A stretch of DNA of 64,000 nucleotides from PALSA-693 sp963729695 (GCA_963729695.1 CAVSOT010000003.1:1302001-1366000), one strand, 5' to 3'. Numbered from the stretch's first letter, positions 35,063-44,073 are shown. The notes: a model not told the origin generated them from the letters alone. Numbers and translations are program-made.

Positions 35063-35920
35063 TCAGGGGCCAACCGGGACGTGCGACCAGGCATCTGCCC
35101 CTCGGGATATGGCCGATGAGAGCACGGGCACTGCGTTAGCCCTCGCTTGGCTGAGGGTTTTTGCTGCGCCGGCGAGCACCGGTTGAGCGTTGGCCATGGC
35201 CTGCTCGAGGGCGTTGGCTGATTGGGCGAGCACGGGTTGGGCCAAGTGGGCCAGCAACGGCTGGGCGTCGGATCTTGCTTGAGTGAGCGCGTGCGTCGAC
35301 CGGGCGAACATCGGCCTGAATTTCCTACGACCCTGCTTCCCCGTCTGGCGGAGCGCCCTCCGGCCCTTCTTGAGTGCGACCTTTTGGTCGGTTAGGTCCG
35401 CCGCAACGTGAGAGAACATCTCTTCGGCGGTGCCGATCCCTTCACTTATGTGCTGGGCCAGCTGGTTACCGCTGCTGGAGTGGCGCTTTCCCCAGCGGTG
35501 GGTCGCCCTCCACTTCAGCGACGGGGACCCTTCGGTGTCGAAAAGCTCGAGGATCAGCCCTCCCAGCAGGCCCAGGTTCTTGAGAAAATGGATCCGCTGC
35601 TGGGCCTTGGTCGCCTCGTCTTCCTCTTCCCAAAAGCGGTGACCGGCGTAGGTGGTCGGAATGATCGATCCGATCAGAGTCAGAGCGGCCAGCCGACGGA
35701 ATTTGCCCAGCGCCATGAGCGTCCCCGCGCCCACCATCACGATCCCGTTGATCCGCACGAGCTTCTCGGCGTCCTGAGGCAGGATCGGAACCTTCTCGGC
35801 GATCGGCAAGACCGATTCCGCCTGTTTCACCCTTCCACTCGGGTGTCGGATGGCGTCCCAGCCTTCGTAGATGAATATGGCCGCCAGCAGGGGGCGGGCA
35901 ACAGTACGCGCCAAGCTCAC
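35063..35920 (-). CDS. DoxX-family membrane protein with long C-terminal helical tail
   Basis: 285 aa. The first 130 residues form a DoxX-like four-TM domain (TVARPLLAAIFIYEGWDAIR; INGIVMVGAGTLMALGKF; LIGSIIPTTYAGHRFWEE; NLGLLGGLILELFD). DoxX proteins are linked to quinone or thiosulfate redox chemistry. The C-terminal 150 residues are Ala/Gln-rich amphipathic repeats (QARSDAQPLLAHLAQ, QAMANAQPVLAGAAK, QARANAVPVLSSA) not part of the standard family. It lies downstream of a frameshifted gene on the same strand. Confidence 0.8.
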   Translation of the reverse strand: MSLARTVARPLLAAIFIYEGWDAIRHPSGRVKQAESVLPIAEKVPILPQDAEKLVRINGIVMVGAGTLMALGKFRRLAALTLIGSIIPTTYAGHRFWEEEDEATKAQQRIHFLKNLGLLGGLILELFDTEGSPSLKWRATHRWGKRHSSSGNQLAQHISEGIGTAEEMFSHVAADLTDQKVALKKGRRALRQTGKQGRRKFRPMFARSTHALTQARSDAQPLLAHLAQPVLAQSANALEQAMANAQPVLAGAAKTLSQARANAVPVLSSAISRGADAWSHVPVGP

Positions 35921-36013
35921 GGTCCGATACTTACCCAGCCAGGCCCAGGACTCTCACGGGGCGTTTGACGGCCAGTCGCGATCAACTCCTCCAAGGGGCA
36001 AGACTGGCTGCTC

Positions 36014-36366
36014 TCAGGGGCCCGGGCTCTCAGCGGCGAACTCCTCCAGCACGCTGTCCCGCGACTGTCGGCCGAACAGCACGAGCGTGGGGACAGTAAC
36101 CGTCGGAACTTCCTTCTGCTGCTCGCTCTGGTCTCAACCGACGATGGGACGTGCCCATCGGTGCGACACAAAGCTACCCGTCTGACCTGGACTAGGGCGC
36201 TAGAGAGTTGGAGAAGCTGGCGCTCCCAGTTATTCTCTGTTCGTACGAGGCGGTCGATCACCTCAACTACTACCCGGTCTCCAACCCAATGCTCTAACTG
36301 CGCGGTGGCACTATTGCCTCCACGCAGGACGGCAAGGAAGCGCTCCAAACTCAGCTCGCGGTTCAC
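36014..36366 (-). CDS. hypothetical protein (possibly chorismate-lyase-like), frameshifted
   Basis: ATG 36366 opens MNRELSLERFLAVLRGG and GDRVVVEVIDRLVRTENNWERQ, reading well to about 36140. A one-base deletion near 36125-36140 then moves the sensible frame to EQQKEVPTVTVPTLVLFGR and SRDSVLEEFAAESPGP before a stop at 36014. Together about 118 aa. The first part (NSATAQLEHWVGDRVVVEV) vaguely recalls DUF98 chorismate pyruvate-lyase proteins, but this is weak. Without the shift the frame runs to 35917 in an Arg/Ser-rich, non-native tail. Confidence 0.5.
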
Positions 36367-36653
36367 GGCGGAGTTGTCGGGGATTGGATCCTTGGTGTCT
36401 TCGGTTTTCCAGGGCTCTGCTCGATCATCACTGATTTCCCAAGAATAGAGGACCTGAGCAAAAGGTAGCGCGAGCGGCCTGTCCGCTCAGTAGCTGATAC
36501 TGCCACTCGCCGGGACCGTAGTCGGCGACGTGGTGGTCGATCACGTGGGGTGGCTGCAAGGGCTGCGTATGAGAAGGCCGGGACCGATCCGCCCATCGGG
36601 TTCTGGTGGATTGCGGATAAACCGAATTCCCGGCCCGGGTGACAACCCTGCGG

Positions 36654-37283
36654 TCAGCGCAAGGTGGCCGTGGCGACGACCCGGCCGGCCGGGTCGATTA
36701 GGCGCGCCTGTTGATTTCCATCGATGCCCCCAGGGTCGGGCGCGGCCCAGGTGCCGCTGCCATGTACCAAGTCGAACAGACCTAGCGTCGTCTCGGAACT
36801 GCGCCCGCCTACCAACTGGCAGGTCACTGACCCAGACACCGCCAGGCCGCGTACGTTTACGCTCACCCACAGCGGATGGCCGCCGGCAGCAATCGTCCCA
36901 ACTGGGACACCATTCTCGCGAAAGATCCCGACGAGCCCAGGCGGTGTCACCGCTGGATGGGAGCGTCCCGTGATGTCGAGAACCGTGCCGGCCAGCAGTA
37001 GGCAGATGGCCACGGCTGCGGCTGTTGCCATCGCCACGGTTCTCCTTCGGCGTCGGGGCTTGACCCGCGCCAGCACAGTCCGATCGAAGCCCAAGGGCGG
37101 CTCCGTGCCCGGCACGATATCCAGCAGGCGAGTTGCGATCTCGGTTAGCGCCGCTACCTCGTCGCCACAGTCGCGGCATCCCACCAGGTGGGCGTCCACC
37201 TGGCTTCGTTGGGGCTGGGGCAGCGTCCCGAGGGCGAACTCGGCTGCCGCCTCGCGAATCTCATCGCAGGTCCGCTTTACCAT
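36654..37283 (-). CDS. anti-sigma factor with zinc-binding ZAS-like domain
   Basis: 209 aa. The N-terminal domain has the HxxxCxxC motif (HLVGCRDCG) of zinc anti-sigma factors, preceded by EIREAAAEFALGTLPQ. One transmembrane helix (VAMATAAAVAICLLLAGTVL, about residues 80-100) and an extracytoplasmic beta domain of the RskA type (GVPVGTIAAGGHPLWVSV) follow. It would hold an ECF sigma factor at the membrane. No sigma factor gene lies upstream or downstream, which is unusual; the partner must be elsewhere. Confidence 0.88.
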   Translation of the reverse strand: MVKRTCDEIREAAAEFALGTLPQPQRSQVDAHLVGCRDCGDEVAALTEIATRLLDIVPGTEPPLGFDRTVLARVKPRRRRRTVAMATAAAVAICLLLAGTVLDITGRSHPAVTPPGLVGIFRENGVPVGTIAAGGHPLWVSVNVRGLAVSGSVTCQLVGGRSSETTLGLFDLVHGSGTWAAPDPGGIDGNQQARLIDPAGRVVATATLR

Positions 37284-37593
37284 ATCTCACCGCTGTTGAC
37301 CGACCGATCCTGCCCTCACAGTGAACGTACGGTTAACAGGCCACAACAGATTGCCAGGACTGTTACTCAGGGGCGGTGATCTACAAGGCCTTTCTTCTGT
37401 CGAGTCCGGCCTAACCCCATCCAGCTCCCGGCTCGAGGCAGAACGACACGATCCTTCCGTCCGCGTCGGCGGACAGGGCGTTCAATACCCTGATAGGCCA
37501 TCATGCTTAGACTGGAGCCCAATCCGCGGATGACAGACAGCGGAGCTCGAGAGCGAGCGCGGGGTAATCCGATCATCGAGGAGGTCGGCTCAC
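37284..37593. other. intergenic region upstream of anti-sigma and VOC genes
   Basis: About 310 nt between divergent genes. No sigma-factor gene or remnant is found where one would be expected. It holds only the GAGGAGG ribosome-binding site of the VOC gene near 37577-37583. Confidence 0.4.
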
Positions 37594-37998
37594 ATGGCTG
37601 GTATTTCCGCTGTGCCGGATATGCGGTTGGAACTCGTTCCGATCCCGGTATCCAACGTCGACCGGGCGAAGGCGTTCTACGAGCAGGTTGGCTTCGGGAA
37701 CCTGCACGACACCCAGGTCACCGACACCATGCGCGTCGTGCAGCTGACCCCACCAGGGTCGAGTTGCGCCATCGTCTTCGGCACCGGGATGGGCCCGATC
37801 ACCGATATGGCGGCCGGCTTGGTCAAGGGCCTCCACCTGGTTGTTGACGACATGGCCGCGACCCGGGCGGCCCTGACGGAGCGCGGCGTCGAACTGAGCG
37901 ACGTCGAGGACATGGGTGGGGTCCTCTATTCGTATTTCAGCGATCCGGATGGCAACATGTGGGCGCTGCAGCAGTGGCCTGTGGGTTACCAGGCCTAG
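37594..37998 (+). CDS. VOC (glyoxalase/bleomycin-resistance) family protein
   Basis: 134 aa. The paired beta-alpha-beta-beta-beta folds are visible: LVPIPVSNVDRAKAFYEQVGF at the start, then GLHLVVDDMAATRAALTERG and SYFSDPDGNMWALQQ at the end, with Glu/His metal positions only partly kept. ATG 37594 has GAGGAGG at good distance. Such proteins are metal-dependent lyases, dioxygenases or drug binders; this one is not assigned further. Single gene. Confidence 0.88.
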   Translation: MAGISAVPDMRLELVPIPVSNVDRAKAFYEQVGFGNLHDTQVTDTMRVVQLTPPGSSCAIVFGTGMGPITDMAAGLVKGLHLVVDDMAATRAALTERGVELSDVEDMGGVLYSYFSDPDGNMWALQQWPVGYQA

Positions 37999-38060
37999 CC
38001 GGGCGACGCCACCAGCCCCAGGCCCGGTCCGGCCCTCCCCGATTTCCGCATCTGCTGGCC

Positions 38061-38189
38061 GTGGGCTACTTGGCGACGACGATCTGGGCCTATGAGGAGT
38101 TGGCCCGCAGGACGAATTGGTTCCGTCGTCTGCTTGGCTGTTTTGTGGTCGTTGTGGTGAAACGCATCGCAGACGGATTGCACAGGTGA
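38061..38189 (+). CDS. possible 42-residue small protein or C-terminal remnant
   Basis: GTG 38061 reads VGYLATTIWAYEELARRT, then NWFRRLLGCFVVVVVKRIADGL. The order hydrophobic - basic - hydrophobic - basic is protein-like, and the frame is open upstream to 37959 with no clear start signal. It could be a small membrane-associated protein or the tail of a lost gene. Low support. Confidence 0.3.
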   Translation: MGYLATTIWAYEELARRTNWFRRLLGCFVVVVVKRIADGLHR

Positions 38190-38326
38190 TCTCCCGGCGT
38201 TGGCTGGCAGGGCGCGACTACGGGCAGGGTTGAGTACTGGAGCCGATTTGCATAGAACGGCATGATTGAGGCCGAAGACACGTGTCGTATCGCTCAGACG
38301 ACGATCCGTGCCCGAGTACGGTACGA

Positions 38327-38927
38327 GTGATTAACGAACCGGAACTGCCTCCGCGTGCGTCATCGCATCTTCTATCGACGTCCGTAAATCGACTAAATCG
38401 GCTTCGAGCAGCTGTCCTTGGCTGTAACGACGGCCTTATCAGCACTGCCGGGCTGGTAGTGGGAGTGGCGGCAACCACGTCCTCGACAACGGCCATACTG
38501 CTCGCCGGTCTGTCGGGTCTGGTCGCTGGCTCCTTGTCGATGGGTGGGGGTGAATACACCTCAGTGCGGGCGCAGCGTGACAGCCAGGACGCCCTCCTTC
38601 GTCGGCAACGAGCCGAGCTGGTGGATATTCCGCACGAGGAACTGGATGAGCTTGCGTTTCTATACGTGCAGAAGGGCCTTTCGCTGAGGCTGGCGCGTGA
38701 TGTCGCCAAAGAACTATCCGCGGGTGACCCGCTGGCGGCCCACGCCGACGCCGAGGATTATCGTTTGTGTTATTGCGGTCATTTGTGGCCTTGCTCTGAC
38801 AGGCTTTGTGTCCGCCAGGTTGGGTAAAGCACCGCCGCTACGCGCCACATTTCGCAACATCCTGATTGGAAGTCTCACCATGGCTGTGACGTACGCGCTT
38901 GGGTCTCTGGGACATGCCTTGATCTGA
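38327..38927 (+). pseudogene. VIT1/CCC1-type iron/manganese transporter with internal deletion
   Basis: GTG 38327 starts a normal VIT-family N-terminus: RLNRLRAAVLGCNDGLISTA (TM1 with D), then LAGLSGLVAGSLSMGGGEYTS and RAQRDSQD. It is intact to DPLAAHADAE at about 38755. The next segments (TM3 and TM4) are missing, and the reading continues one frame over as VICGLALTGFVSARLGKAPP, then LRATFRNILIGSLTMAVTYALG to 38927, a normal C-terminus. The deletion plus frame change makes it non-functional. This kind of break is not explained by a single sequencing indel. Confidence 0.75.
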
Positions 38928-38989
38928 CCCAGCCGCTGGTCAGTGGCGGTCTGTACCGAGCGATTCGGCGTGGCCAACACGCGGAGCCA

Positions 38990-39260
38990 TTGCCGGACGC
39001 CGGCGACCGTGACTCCGAGGTTTGTGCTGTCCACCTTCGAGACGTGCACAAGTCCTTCGGACCAGTCGAAGCGGTGCGCGGTGTCGACCTGACCATTCGC
39101 TCTGGCGAGGTCGTAGCGTTCCTCGGCCCCAACGGTGCGGGCAAGACGTCGACGATCGACATCAGCTTGGGTCTTTCCCAACCGACCTCCGGCGCCGTCT
39201 AGGTCTATGGCATGACGCCGCGCCCGGCCATCACCAAGGGCCTGGACCAGCGGGCAAACG
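38990..39260 (+). pseudogene. ABC transporter ATP-binding protein fragment
   Basis: Reads VHLRDVHKSFGPVEAVRGVD, then LTIRSGEVVAFLGPNGAGKTS with an intact Walker A, then a TAG stop at 39200-39202 exactly where the family continues GxVxVYGMTPRxAI; the frame does resume VYGMTPRPAITKG after the stop. Beyond about 39260 the sequence has no ABC likeness, and the Q-loop, signature and Walker B are missing. It is a truncated drug-exporter-type ATPase. Confidence 0.7.
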
Positions 39261-39442
39261 GCTGCCGGAAAGAGCGGAAGCGATACCGTTCGCGGGGAAA
39301 GTGCCCCCGATCATTTACAGAGCCTCGCGTACGCTTCCCAGGAGTCTGTTAGGTACCCATCGCCGGCCCACCTGGTTAGTCGTCTGGCCGGGCGACGCTC
39401 GCGTCCAGTGTCGCCGGGGCTACCGACCGGGGGCGACCCGTG

Positions 39443-39928
39443 CTACCAACCGCCTGATCGCCCGGCGGCTTCGGTATCACCCGCACCGGCGCCGTCGAGT
39501 TCGTTCAGCTTGGCCTGCACCATGGCGGCCAGCCCGGCGGCCTCGGCGTCGGACAAGGCGCTCAGGTAGCGGGGTTGAAGCTTGTCGAGCAGGTCGTGGC
39601 GCTTAACCGTGTGGCCGATGGGGTTGGCCCGACACCGATTCAGGTAGGCCGAGACGGCCTCCTGGGTCCTTTGGGTGAGTGCGTCGACGGCGGACAGGAC
39701 GGCCTCCGTGGCCCCGGCGGCACGCAGTTGCTCCGTGGTGGCGTTTCCCTTCTCGATGCTGTCGTGAAGTAGGGCGGCGACGACCTCGGTGGTATCGCCG
39801 CCCGCGGACCGGATCGCATGGGCGACGCGGAGAGGATGTTCGATGAAAGGGCGGCCGTCAGGACCTGTCTGGCCGGCATGCGCAGCTCGGGCCAACTCCT
39901 CTGCTTCGGTTACCCCAAGGTGTCTCAT
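39443..39928 (-). CDS. HD-domain phosphohydrolase-like protein
   Basis: 161 aa from ATG 39928 with GGAGG upstream. It has H in AARAAHAGQ, then PFIEHPLRVAHAI and the HD pair in VAALLHDSIEKGNAT, as in the N-terminal hydrolase part of RelA/SpoT-like (HD_4) proteins. It is likely a small metal-dependent phosphohydrolase. A 14-bp palindrome (ACACTG-CT-CAGTGT, 39946-39959) sits just upstream of its RBS and could be an operator. Confidence 0.8.
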   Translation of the reverse strand: MRHLGVTEAEELARAAHAGQTGPDGRPFIEHPLRVAHAIRSAGGDTTEVVAALLHDSIEKGNATTEQLRAAGATEAVLSAVDALTQRTQEAVSAYLNRCRANPIGHTVKRHDLLDKLQPRYLSALSDAEAAGLAAMVQAKLNELDGAGAGDTEAAGRSGGW

Positions 39929-40278
39929 AGAAGTCCTCCAGGTTAACACTGCTCAGTGTGGCCACAGAGTCGGCAGGTCGTGAAGCGAACCCCTCCTTCG
40001 AATCGCTGCCGTCATCCTGGGGCCAGCTTGCGAGAAGGCCACCGGCACCATGACAGGTCACAGTGTCCGCCCGGTTCGGTATCGATCTGGCGTTTCTCCA
40101 GCAGAGAGGGTCGATCCTCACTGACGGCTATCTCGCCAACTTCGTAAATGACACGTCGCGGCGATTGGGAGCGTCGTGCTGCTGGCGACGAGCTGGGACC
40201 GTGTCCTCACTGACGACCTGTTGTCAGGCTCTCGCGGTCTGGCGTTTGGCGGCCATGTCGGTCTCGTTCGCCGGTACC

Positions 40279-40368
40279 GGCTTCCGAACGAGGTGTCACC
40301 CTGTCGGGTCTCGCCCGTGGCGTGGCTCAAAAGAGGCGCGAGCGCCAGCATCAGAAATCAGACGTGCC
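40279..40368 (+). mobile_element. solo IS110-type non-coding end (copy A)
   Basis: This 90-nt stretch aligns base for base, with scattered differences, to 51100-51188, the non-coding leader of an IS110-type transposase fragment. Shared blocks are CGAACGAGGTG, GTCGGGTCT, GTGGCTC, AAAGAGG, GAAATCAGAC and TGCC. No transposase follows; the sequence runs into the 3' end of the methyltransferase gene. In IS110 elements this end encodes the bridge RNA. A strong hairpin (CTCGTTCG ... CGAACGAG, 40263-40292) lies at its left side. Confidence 0.65.
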
Positions 40369-40402
40369 GGCCGCGGTTGTTCAAGGCGTGCATCTGGTCA
40401 TC

Positions 40403-41020
40403 CTAGGGAGACAAGGCGATACCGAGGGAGTAAGCGCCTTCGAACTTCGGGGCGCTCTTCTCGTAAAAGACGTCTACTTCGGTGATGGTGAAGCCCGCTG
40501 TCTCCAGCAAGTCGACGATGGGTCGGGTGAGGTGGCATCCGCCCAGAAGCCGCTTCTGTATCGGCTCCACCCGATGTTGCCAGCGGCGTACGTTCTCATC
40601 TGGGGCCAGCCCGTGCTCGACAAAGTGCAGGGTGCCTCCGGGCTTGAGGACCCGGCGCAACTCGCCGAGAGCGGCGGCGACGTCGGGGATGGTGCACAGC
40701 GTCAACGTGGACAGGGCGGCGTCGTAGCTGTTTTCCGCGAAGGGCAACGACTGGCCGTCCAGCCCGGATCGCTGGACCGGGATGCATGTTGAACGGACGC
40801 GCCCATCCGCCAGTCTCCAGGCCAGGTCGGCGGGCTCGACCGCGTCCACCCGCGTGACCGCCGCCGGGTAGAAGGGGATGTTGAGACCCGAGCCGAAGCC
40901 AATCTCGACCACGTCCCCGGCCAGACCCTCGCAGACGCGGCGGCGTACTGGTTGGATGGCCTTCATGCCGCCAGCGACATTCAGGATCCGGGGCAACACC
41001 CGTTCACTATAAATACCCAT
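40403..41020 (-). CDS. class I SAM-dependent methyltransferase (UbiE/Methyltransf_11 type)
   Basis: 205 aa; ATG 41020 has AAGGAGA at good distance. Motif I is VVEIGFGSGLNI (about residues 37-48); the post-motif segments are DAVEPADLAW and LPFAENSYDAALSTLTLC, and motif III is LRRVLKPGGTLHFVEHG. It resembles methyltransferases acting on lipophilic or phospholipid-like substrates (for example phosphatidylethanolamine N-methyltransferase-like proteins), but the substrate is not assigned. Confidence 0.88.
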   Translation of the reverse strand: MGIYSERVLPRILNVAGGMKAIQPVRRRVCEGLAGDVVEIGFGSGLNIPFYPAAVTRVDAVEPADLAWRLADGRVRSTCIPVQRSGLDGQSLPFAENSYDAALSTLTLCTIPDVAAALGELRRVLKPGGTLHFVEHGLAPDENVRRWQHRVEPIQKRLLGGCHLTRPIVDLLETAGFTITEVDVFYEKSAPKFEGAYSLGIALSP

Positions 41021-41155
41021 GCGTCTCCTTCGATCATTATTCGTTGGTGGCGGCGTCTCTGGGAGGAGGACGTGGGTGCATCGCTCTGGCGGTGATAACG
41101 GCCTTCCTCCGTCCAGCTCGTGACGTCTCGGCCCGGTCGCCGCGGCTGGGGGCGT

Positions 41156-42100
41156 TCAGCGGTTCTTGGCTGGTAGGGCGGGGGCGAAGAAGTCGGTGAG
41201 CAGTTGGTTGACGCCTTCGGCCTCGTCGTGGTGGACCCAGTGCGAGGCGTCGGACAATCGCTCGACGCCGTCGAGGTTGGGCACGTCGTCATGGTCGGGT
41301 TCGGCCAGTTCGGGGCCCAGGTAGTGATCGCGCTGCCCCCAGATGACCAGGGTAGGTGCCGAGATCGGGCGCAGCGCGGCTTCGGCCTTCTTGGGCGAGG
41401 TCCGCACCGACGACCGGTAGTAGTTGATCATCCCGGTGGCGGCGCCGGGCTGCGACCAGGCCTCGATGTAGCGGTCGATCTCCTCTGGCGTGTAGGCCGG
41501 GCGGGCGTCGCCCAGGAAGTGGCGGAAGAAATGCCAGCGGTTGGCGTGCACGACGCCCTCGGGCAGCTCCGGGAGGTCGAAGAAGAAGAAGTACCAGGAT
41601 TTGCGGAGCTGACCCGGGTGGTGCAGTCCCTGCGACAGCTTGCGTGGGTGGGCCGCGTTGAGGATGGCCAGTCGATCGACGACCTCGGGGAACGCCATGG
41701 CGGTGGCCCAAGCCACGCTTCCGCCCCAGTCGTGACCGACCAGCAGCGCGGACTCGGCACCGCGTTCGTGGATGAGGCCGCGGATGTCAGTGGTCAGCTG
41801 GTCAGTGTGGTAGGCCTTGACGCTCTTCGGCCGCGATGACAGGTTGTAGCCCCGCATGTCCGGCGCCACGACGCGAAATCCGGCCGCCGCCAGCGGTTTA
41901 ATCTGCAGCCGCCAGCCGTACCAGAACTCCGGGAAGCCGTGCAGCAAAACGACCAGCGGCCCCTCGCCGGCCTCGACGTAATGCAAGCGCACCTCGCCGA
42001 TGTCAGCGTACCCCTCGCGGACATCGCCGCCCAGAAGTGTTGGGGCCTCCTGTTCCGCCATCCCGTTTACGCCGCTGCCCCGGCTCTCGGTCTTGGTCAT
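41156..42100 (-). CDS. alpha/beta hydrolase, epoxide hydrolase-like
   Basis: 314 aa from ATG 42100, with GGGAGGG upstream; the frame opens at 42157 but this start has the ribosome-binding site. Oxyanion motif HGFPEFWYGW, nucleophile elbow VGHDWGGSVAW with Asp (as in epoxide hydrolases and dehalogenases), cap-domain tyrosine region (INYYRSS), acid in WGQRDHYLG and the final His in ASHWVHHDE. It would hydrolyse epoxides or related compounds. Confidence 0.9.
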   Translation of the reverse strand: MTKTESRGSGVNGMAEQEAPTLLGGDVREGYADIGEVRLHYVEAGEGPLVVLLHGFPEFWYGWRLQIKPLAAAGFRVVAPDMRGYNLSSRPKSVKAYHTDQLTTDIRGLIHERGAESALLVGHDWGGSVAWATAMAFPEVVDRLAILNAAHPRKLSQGLHHPGQLRKSWYFFFFDLPELPEGVVHANRWHFFRHFLGDARPAYTPEEIDRYIEAWSQPGAATGMINYYRSSVRTSPKKAEAALRPISAPTLVIWGQRDHYLGPELAEPDHDDVPNLDGVERLSDASHWVHHDEAEGVNQLLTDFFAPALPAKNR

Positions 42101-42582
42101 TGCGCCCTCCCTGGTGGGTGTGCGTCCCGAATGACGATAACGCGCCGTCGCGGACAATACGACGGGCTCACTGTCTCTCTACATGATCTCCACACGGTCT
42201 GCATACGCTCTATAGAGGGTTGTCATTGGAGAGCAGGCACCATACGAAGGTTCTCCGCGCCAAGCCGATGCCGGTCGGGCGCGTCGGCTCCCAGACCCGA
42301 GTTTCATTCCCCATTCCGGAACGCCCGGTTCAGAGACGCCAACGCGGCACGCCTGCTACGGAGACTCGCCACCTGCGACTCCGATCCGATATTGAGGCCA
42401 GGGCTCGAAAAGTCGCCCAGGCCGCCGGGCTGGAGTAGGTAGGTGGGGCTCTCACCCGGGCCTCGTCGCACGGGTCTGGGCGGAGCTGATCTCCGTCATC
42501 GGGTTGAACTCCTACCAGGATCCCGGTGTGGTTCAGGTCAGTCCAGAGACTCCTATGACGCCCGTGACCGAGGAGAACACAC
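42101..42582. other. intergenic region, no supported gene
   Basis: About 480 nt of lower coding potential between the epoxide hydrolase and a small ORF. Frames on the plus strand are Arg/Thr-rich without start signals. No structured element was recognised. Confidence 0.35.
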
Positions 42583-42726
42583 ATGACGAGAGCGGGACTC
42601 GGCGGAATCGTGGACATCGGAATCGGACGTGCCCAAGAGACACTCGCCGCAATGGCTGCCGAAACCAAGAGCCATTCGATTTCATCTGGTGCAGGAACCC
42701 TGATGCTGCGGAGGTCGAGCGAGTAG
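42583..42726 (+). CDS. possible 47-residue small protein
   Basis: ATG 42583 with GAGGAG 9 nt upstream reads MTRAGLGGIVDIGIGRAQET ... LAAMAAETKSHSIS and ends at 42726, only 18 nt before the nitroreductase start. It has a Gly-rich, helix-forming composition and no family. Spacing and the RBS suggest a leader cistron, but evidence is thin. Confidence 0.35.
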   Translation: MTRAGLGGIVDIGIGRAQETLAAMAAETKSHSISSGAGTLMLRRSSE

Positions 42727-42744
42727 ACAAAGGGGGTGATGACT

Positions 42745-43377
42745 ATGGACACCGCGGTAACGGACCATCTGCTCTCCACCACCCGGGCGGTGCGTCGGCG
42801 TCTCGATTTGGACCGCCCGGTCGAGAAGTCGGTGATCCTGGACTGCCTCCGTCTGGCTGTACAGGCGCCCACCGCCAGCAACTCTCAGACCTGGCGCTGG
42901 GTGGTGGTGACCGATCCAGACAAGAGGGCGGCGCTGGGCCGTATCTATGCGGCGGTCAGGGGTGACAATCTCAAGGGGAGGGCGGCCAGCGCCGCAGATG
43001 CCCAAACAAATCGGGTCTATGACAGCGCCGGCTACCTGGCCGAAGTTCTGGGCCGGGTCCCTGTTCATGTCATTCCTTGTGTGGAAGGGCGGATCGACCA
43101 CGCTCCCAATGCCCAGGCTGCGCCCAGGTACGGCTCGATCATCCAGGCGGCCTGGAGCTTCATGCTGGCTTTGCGGAGCCGGGGAGTCGGCTCGGCCTGG
43201 ACCACGGTGCACCTGTACAAGGAGAAAGAGGCCGCCGCTCTACTGGGTATCCCTGATGACATCACCCAGGTGGCGCTCATCCCGGTCGGCTACACCACCG
43301 GGGTCGACTTCAAACCGGCCAGGCGACCGCCGGTCGAGGACATCACCTATTGGGACACCTGGGGATCCACGACATAG
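42745..43377 (+). CDS. nitroreductase family protein
   Basis: 210 aa from ATG 42745 (MDTAVTDHLLSTTRAVRRRL), placed 8 nt after AAAGGGGG; GTG 42736 and ATG 42739 are also in frame. FMN-binding elements: TTRAVRRRLDLDRPV, APTASNSQTWRWVVV (about residues 45-59), GSIIQAAWSFMLALRSRGVG and the C-terminal IPVGYTTGVDFKPARR. It is an NAD(P)H-dependent FMN oxidoreductase of nitro or related compounds. Confidence 0.9.
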   Translation: MDTAVTDHLLSTTRAVRRRLDLDRPVEKSVILDCLRLAVQAPTASNSQTWRWVVVTDPDKRAALGRIYAAVRGDNLKGRAASAADAQTNRVYDSAGYLAEVLGRVPVHVIPCVEGRIDHAPNAQAAPRYGSIIQAAWSFMLALRSRGVGSAWTTVHLYKEKEAAALLGIPDDITQVALIPVGYTTGVDFKPARRPPVEDITYWDTWGSTT

Positions 43378-43509
43378 GGCCGCGAAGCGCGGAGTCGAGA
43401 TGGTGAGCCTGCCCGCCGTTGGGGTCGAGTCGCTTGATTGAGGTCCCCTTGATCTGAATGAGACCGCCAAGTTCCTGTGGTGGCAAGCCGTCACGGCGTA
43501 ACCGCGTTC

Positions 43510-44073
43510 CTAGTGGAGATGAAACCGCTCCGCCATCTCGTCATAGGTAGTCGCATCGAGCTTCGGTCGGCTCGTGCCAAGACCCAGCGAGAACCCAACG
43601 TCCTCTGCAACCAGGAAGTATTCGCGCACGAACCAGGGGCCAAAGTCGAAGCGGGCGGTGTCGTAGTTCATCCGGACGGCTGCCCGGCCGCCCAAAGTCA
43701 GTTCCTCAGTACTGAAATGCTCAAAACCTTTCCCTTCGAGCCTTCGCCTGGACTCCTCGGCCAAGAACTGAGGCGTAAACCCCGGCCGGCCGGGCTGGCG
43801 AAAGACCAGGCAGATATGTCGTCCCTCGTCCCGATAGCGAAATCGGGCGACCTCATGGGAACTGTTAGATGGCTGCGGCGGGAACTCGGTCCAACTCTCA
43901 GGTACCCATATAGTGAACCCGAGGTCGGGTCTCTCGACGGCATGCAAGGACGCGGATTCCATGTTTCCTCCGGGTGGGCGTTCCAGGAGGCGACGCCGAG
44001 CTACCGCGTAGGACTCCCCGGTATTGCCAGAACGGGCCCGCACCAGCTTCTTGAGATCCCTATCGGCCGTCAT
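43510..44073 (-). CDS. hypothetical protein with PsbP/LpqN-like C-terminal domain
   Basis: 187 aa. The N-terminal LKKLVRARSGNTGESYAVAR resembles a short helical module found in many actinobacterial proteins that precedes unrelated domains. The C-terminal part (GFTIWVPESWTEFPPQPS, EVARFRYRDEGRHICLVFRQ, WFVREYFLVAEDVGFSLGL) has the pattern of small PsbP-like single-domain proteins. No signal peptide is seen, so it is probably cytoplasmic. Function unknown. It is convergent with the nitroreductase. Confidence 0.65.
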   Translation of the reverse strand: MTADRDLKKLVRARSGNTGESYAVARRRLLERPPGGNMESASLHAVERPDLGFTIWVPESWTEFPPQPSNSSHEVARFRYRDEGRHICLVFRQPGRPGFTPQFLAEESRRRLEGKGFEHFSTEELTLGGRAAVRMNYDTARFDFGPWFVREYFLVAEDVGFSLGLGTSRPKLDATTYDEMAERFHLH

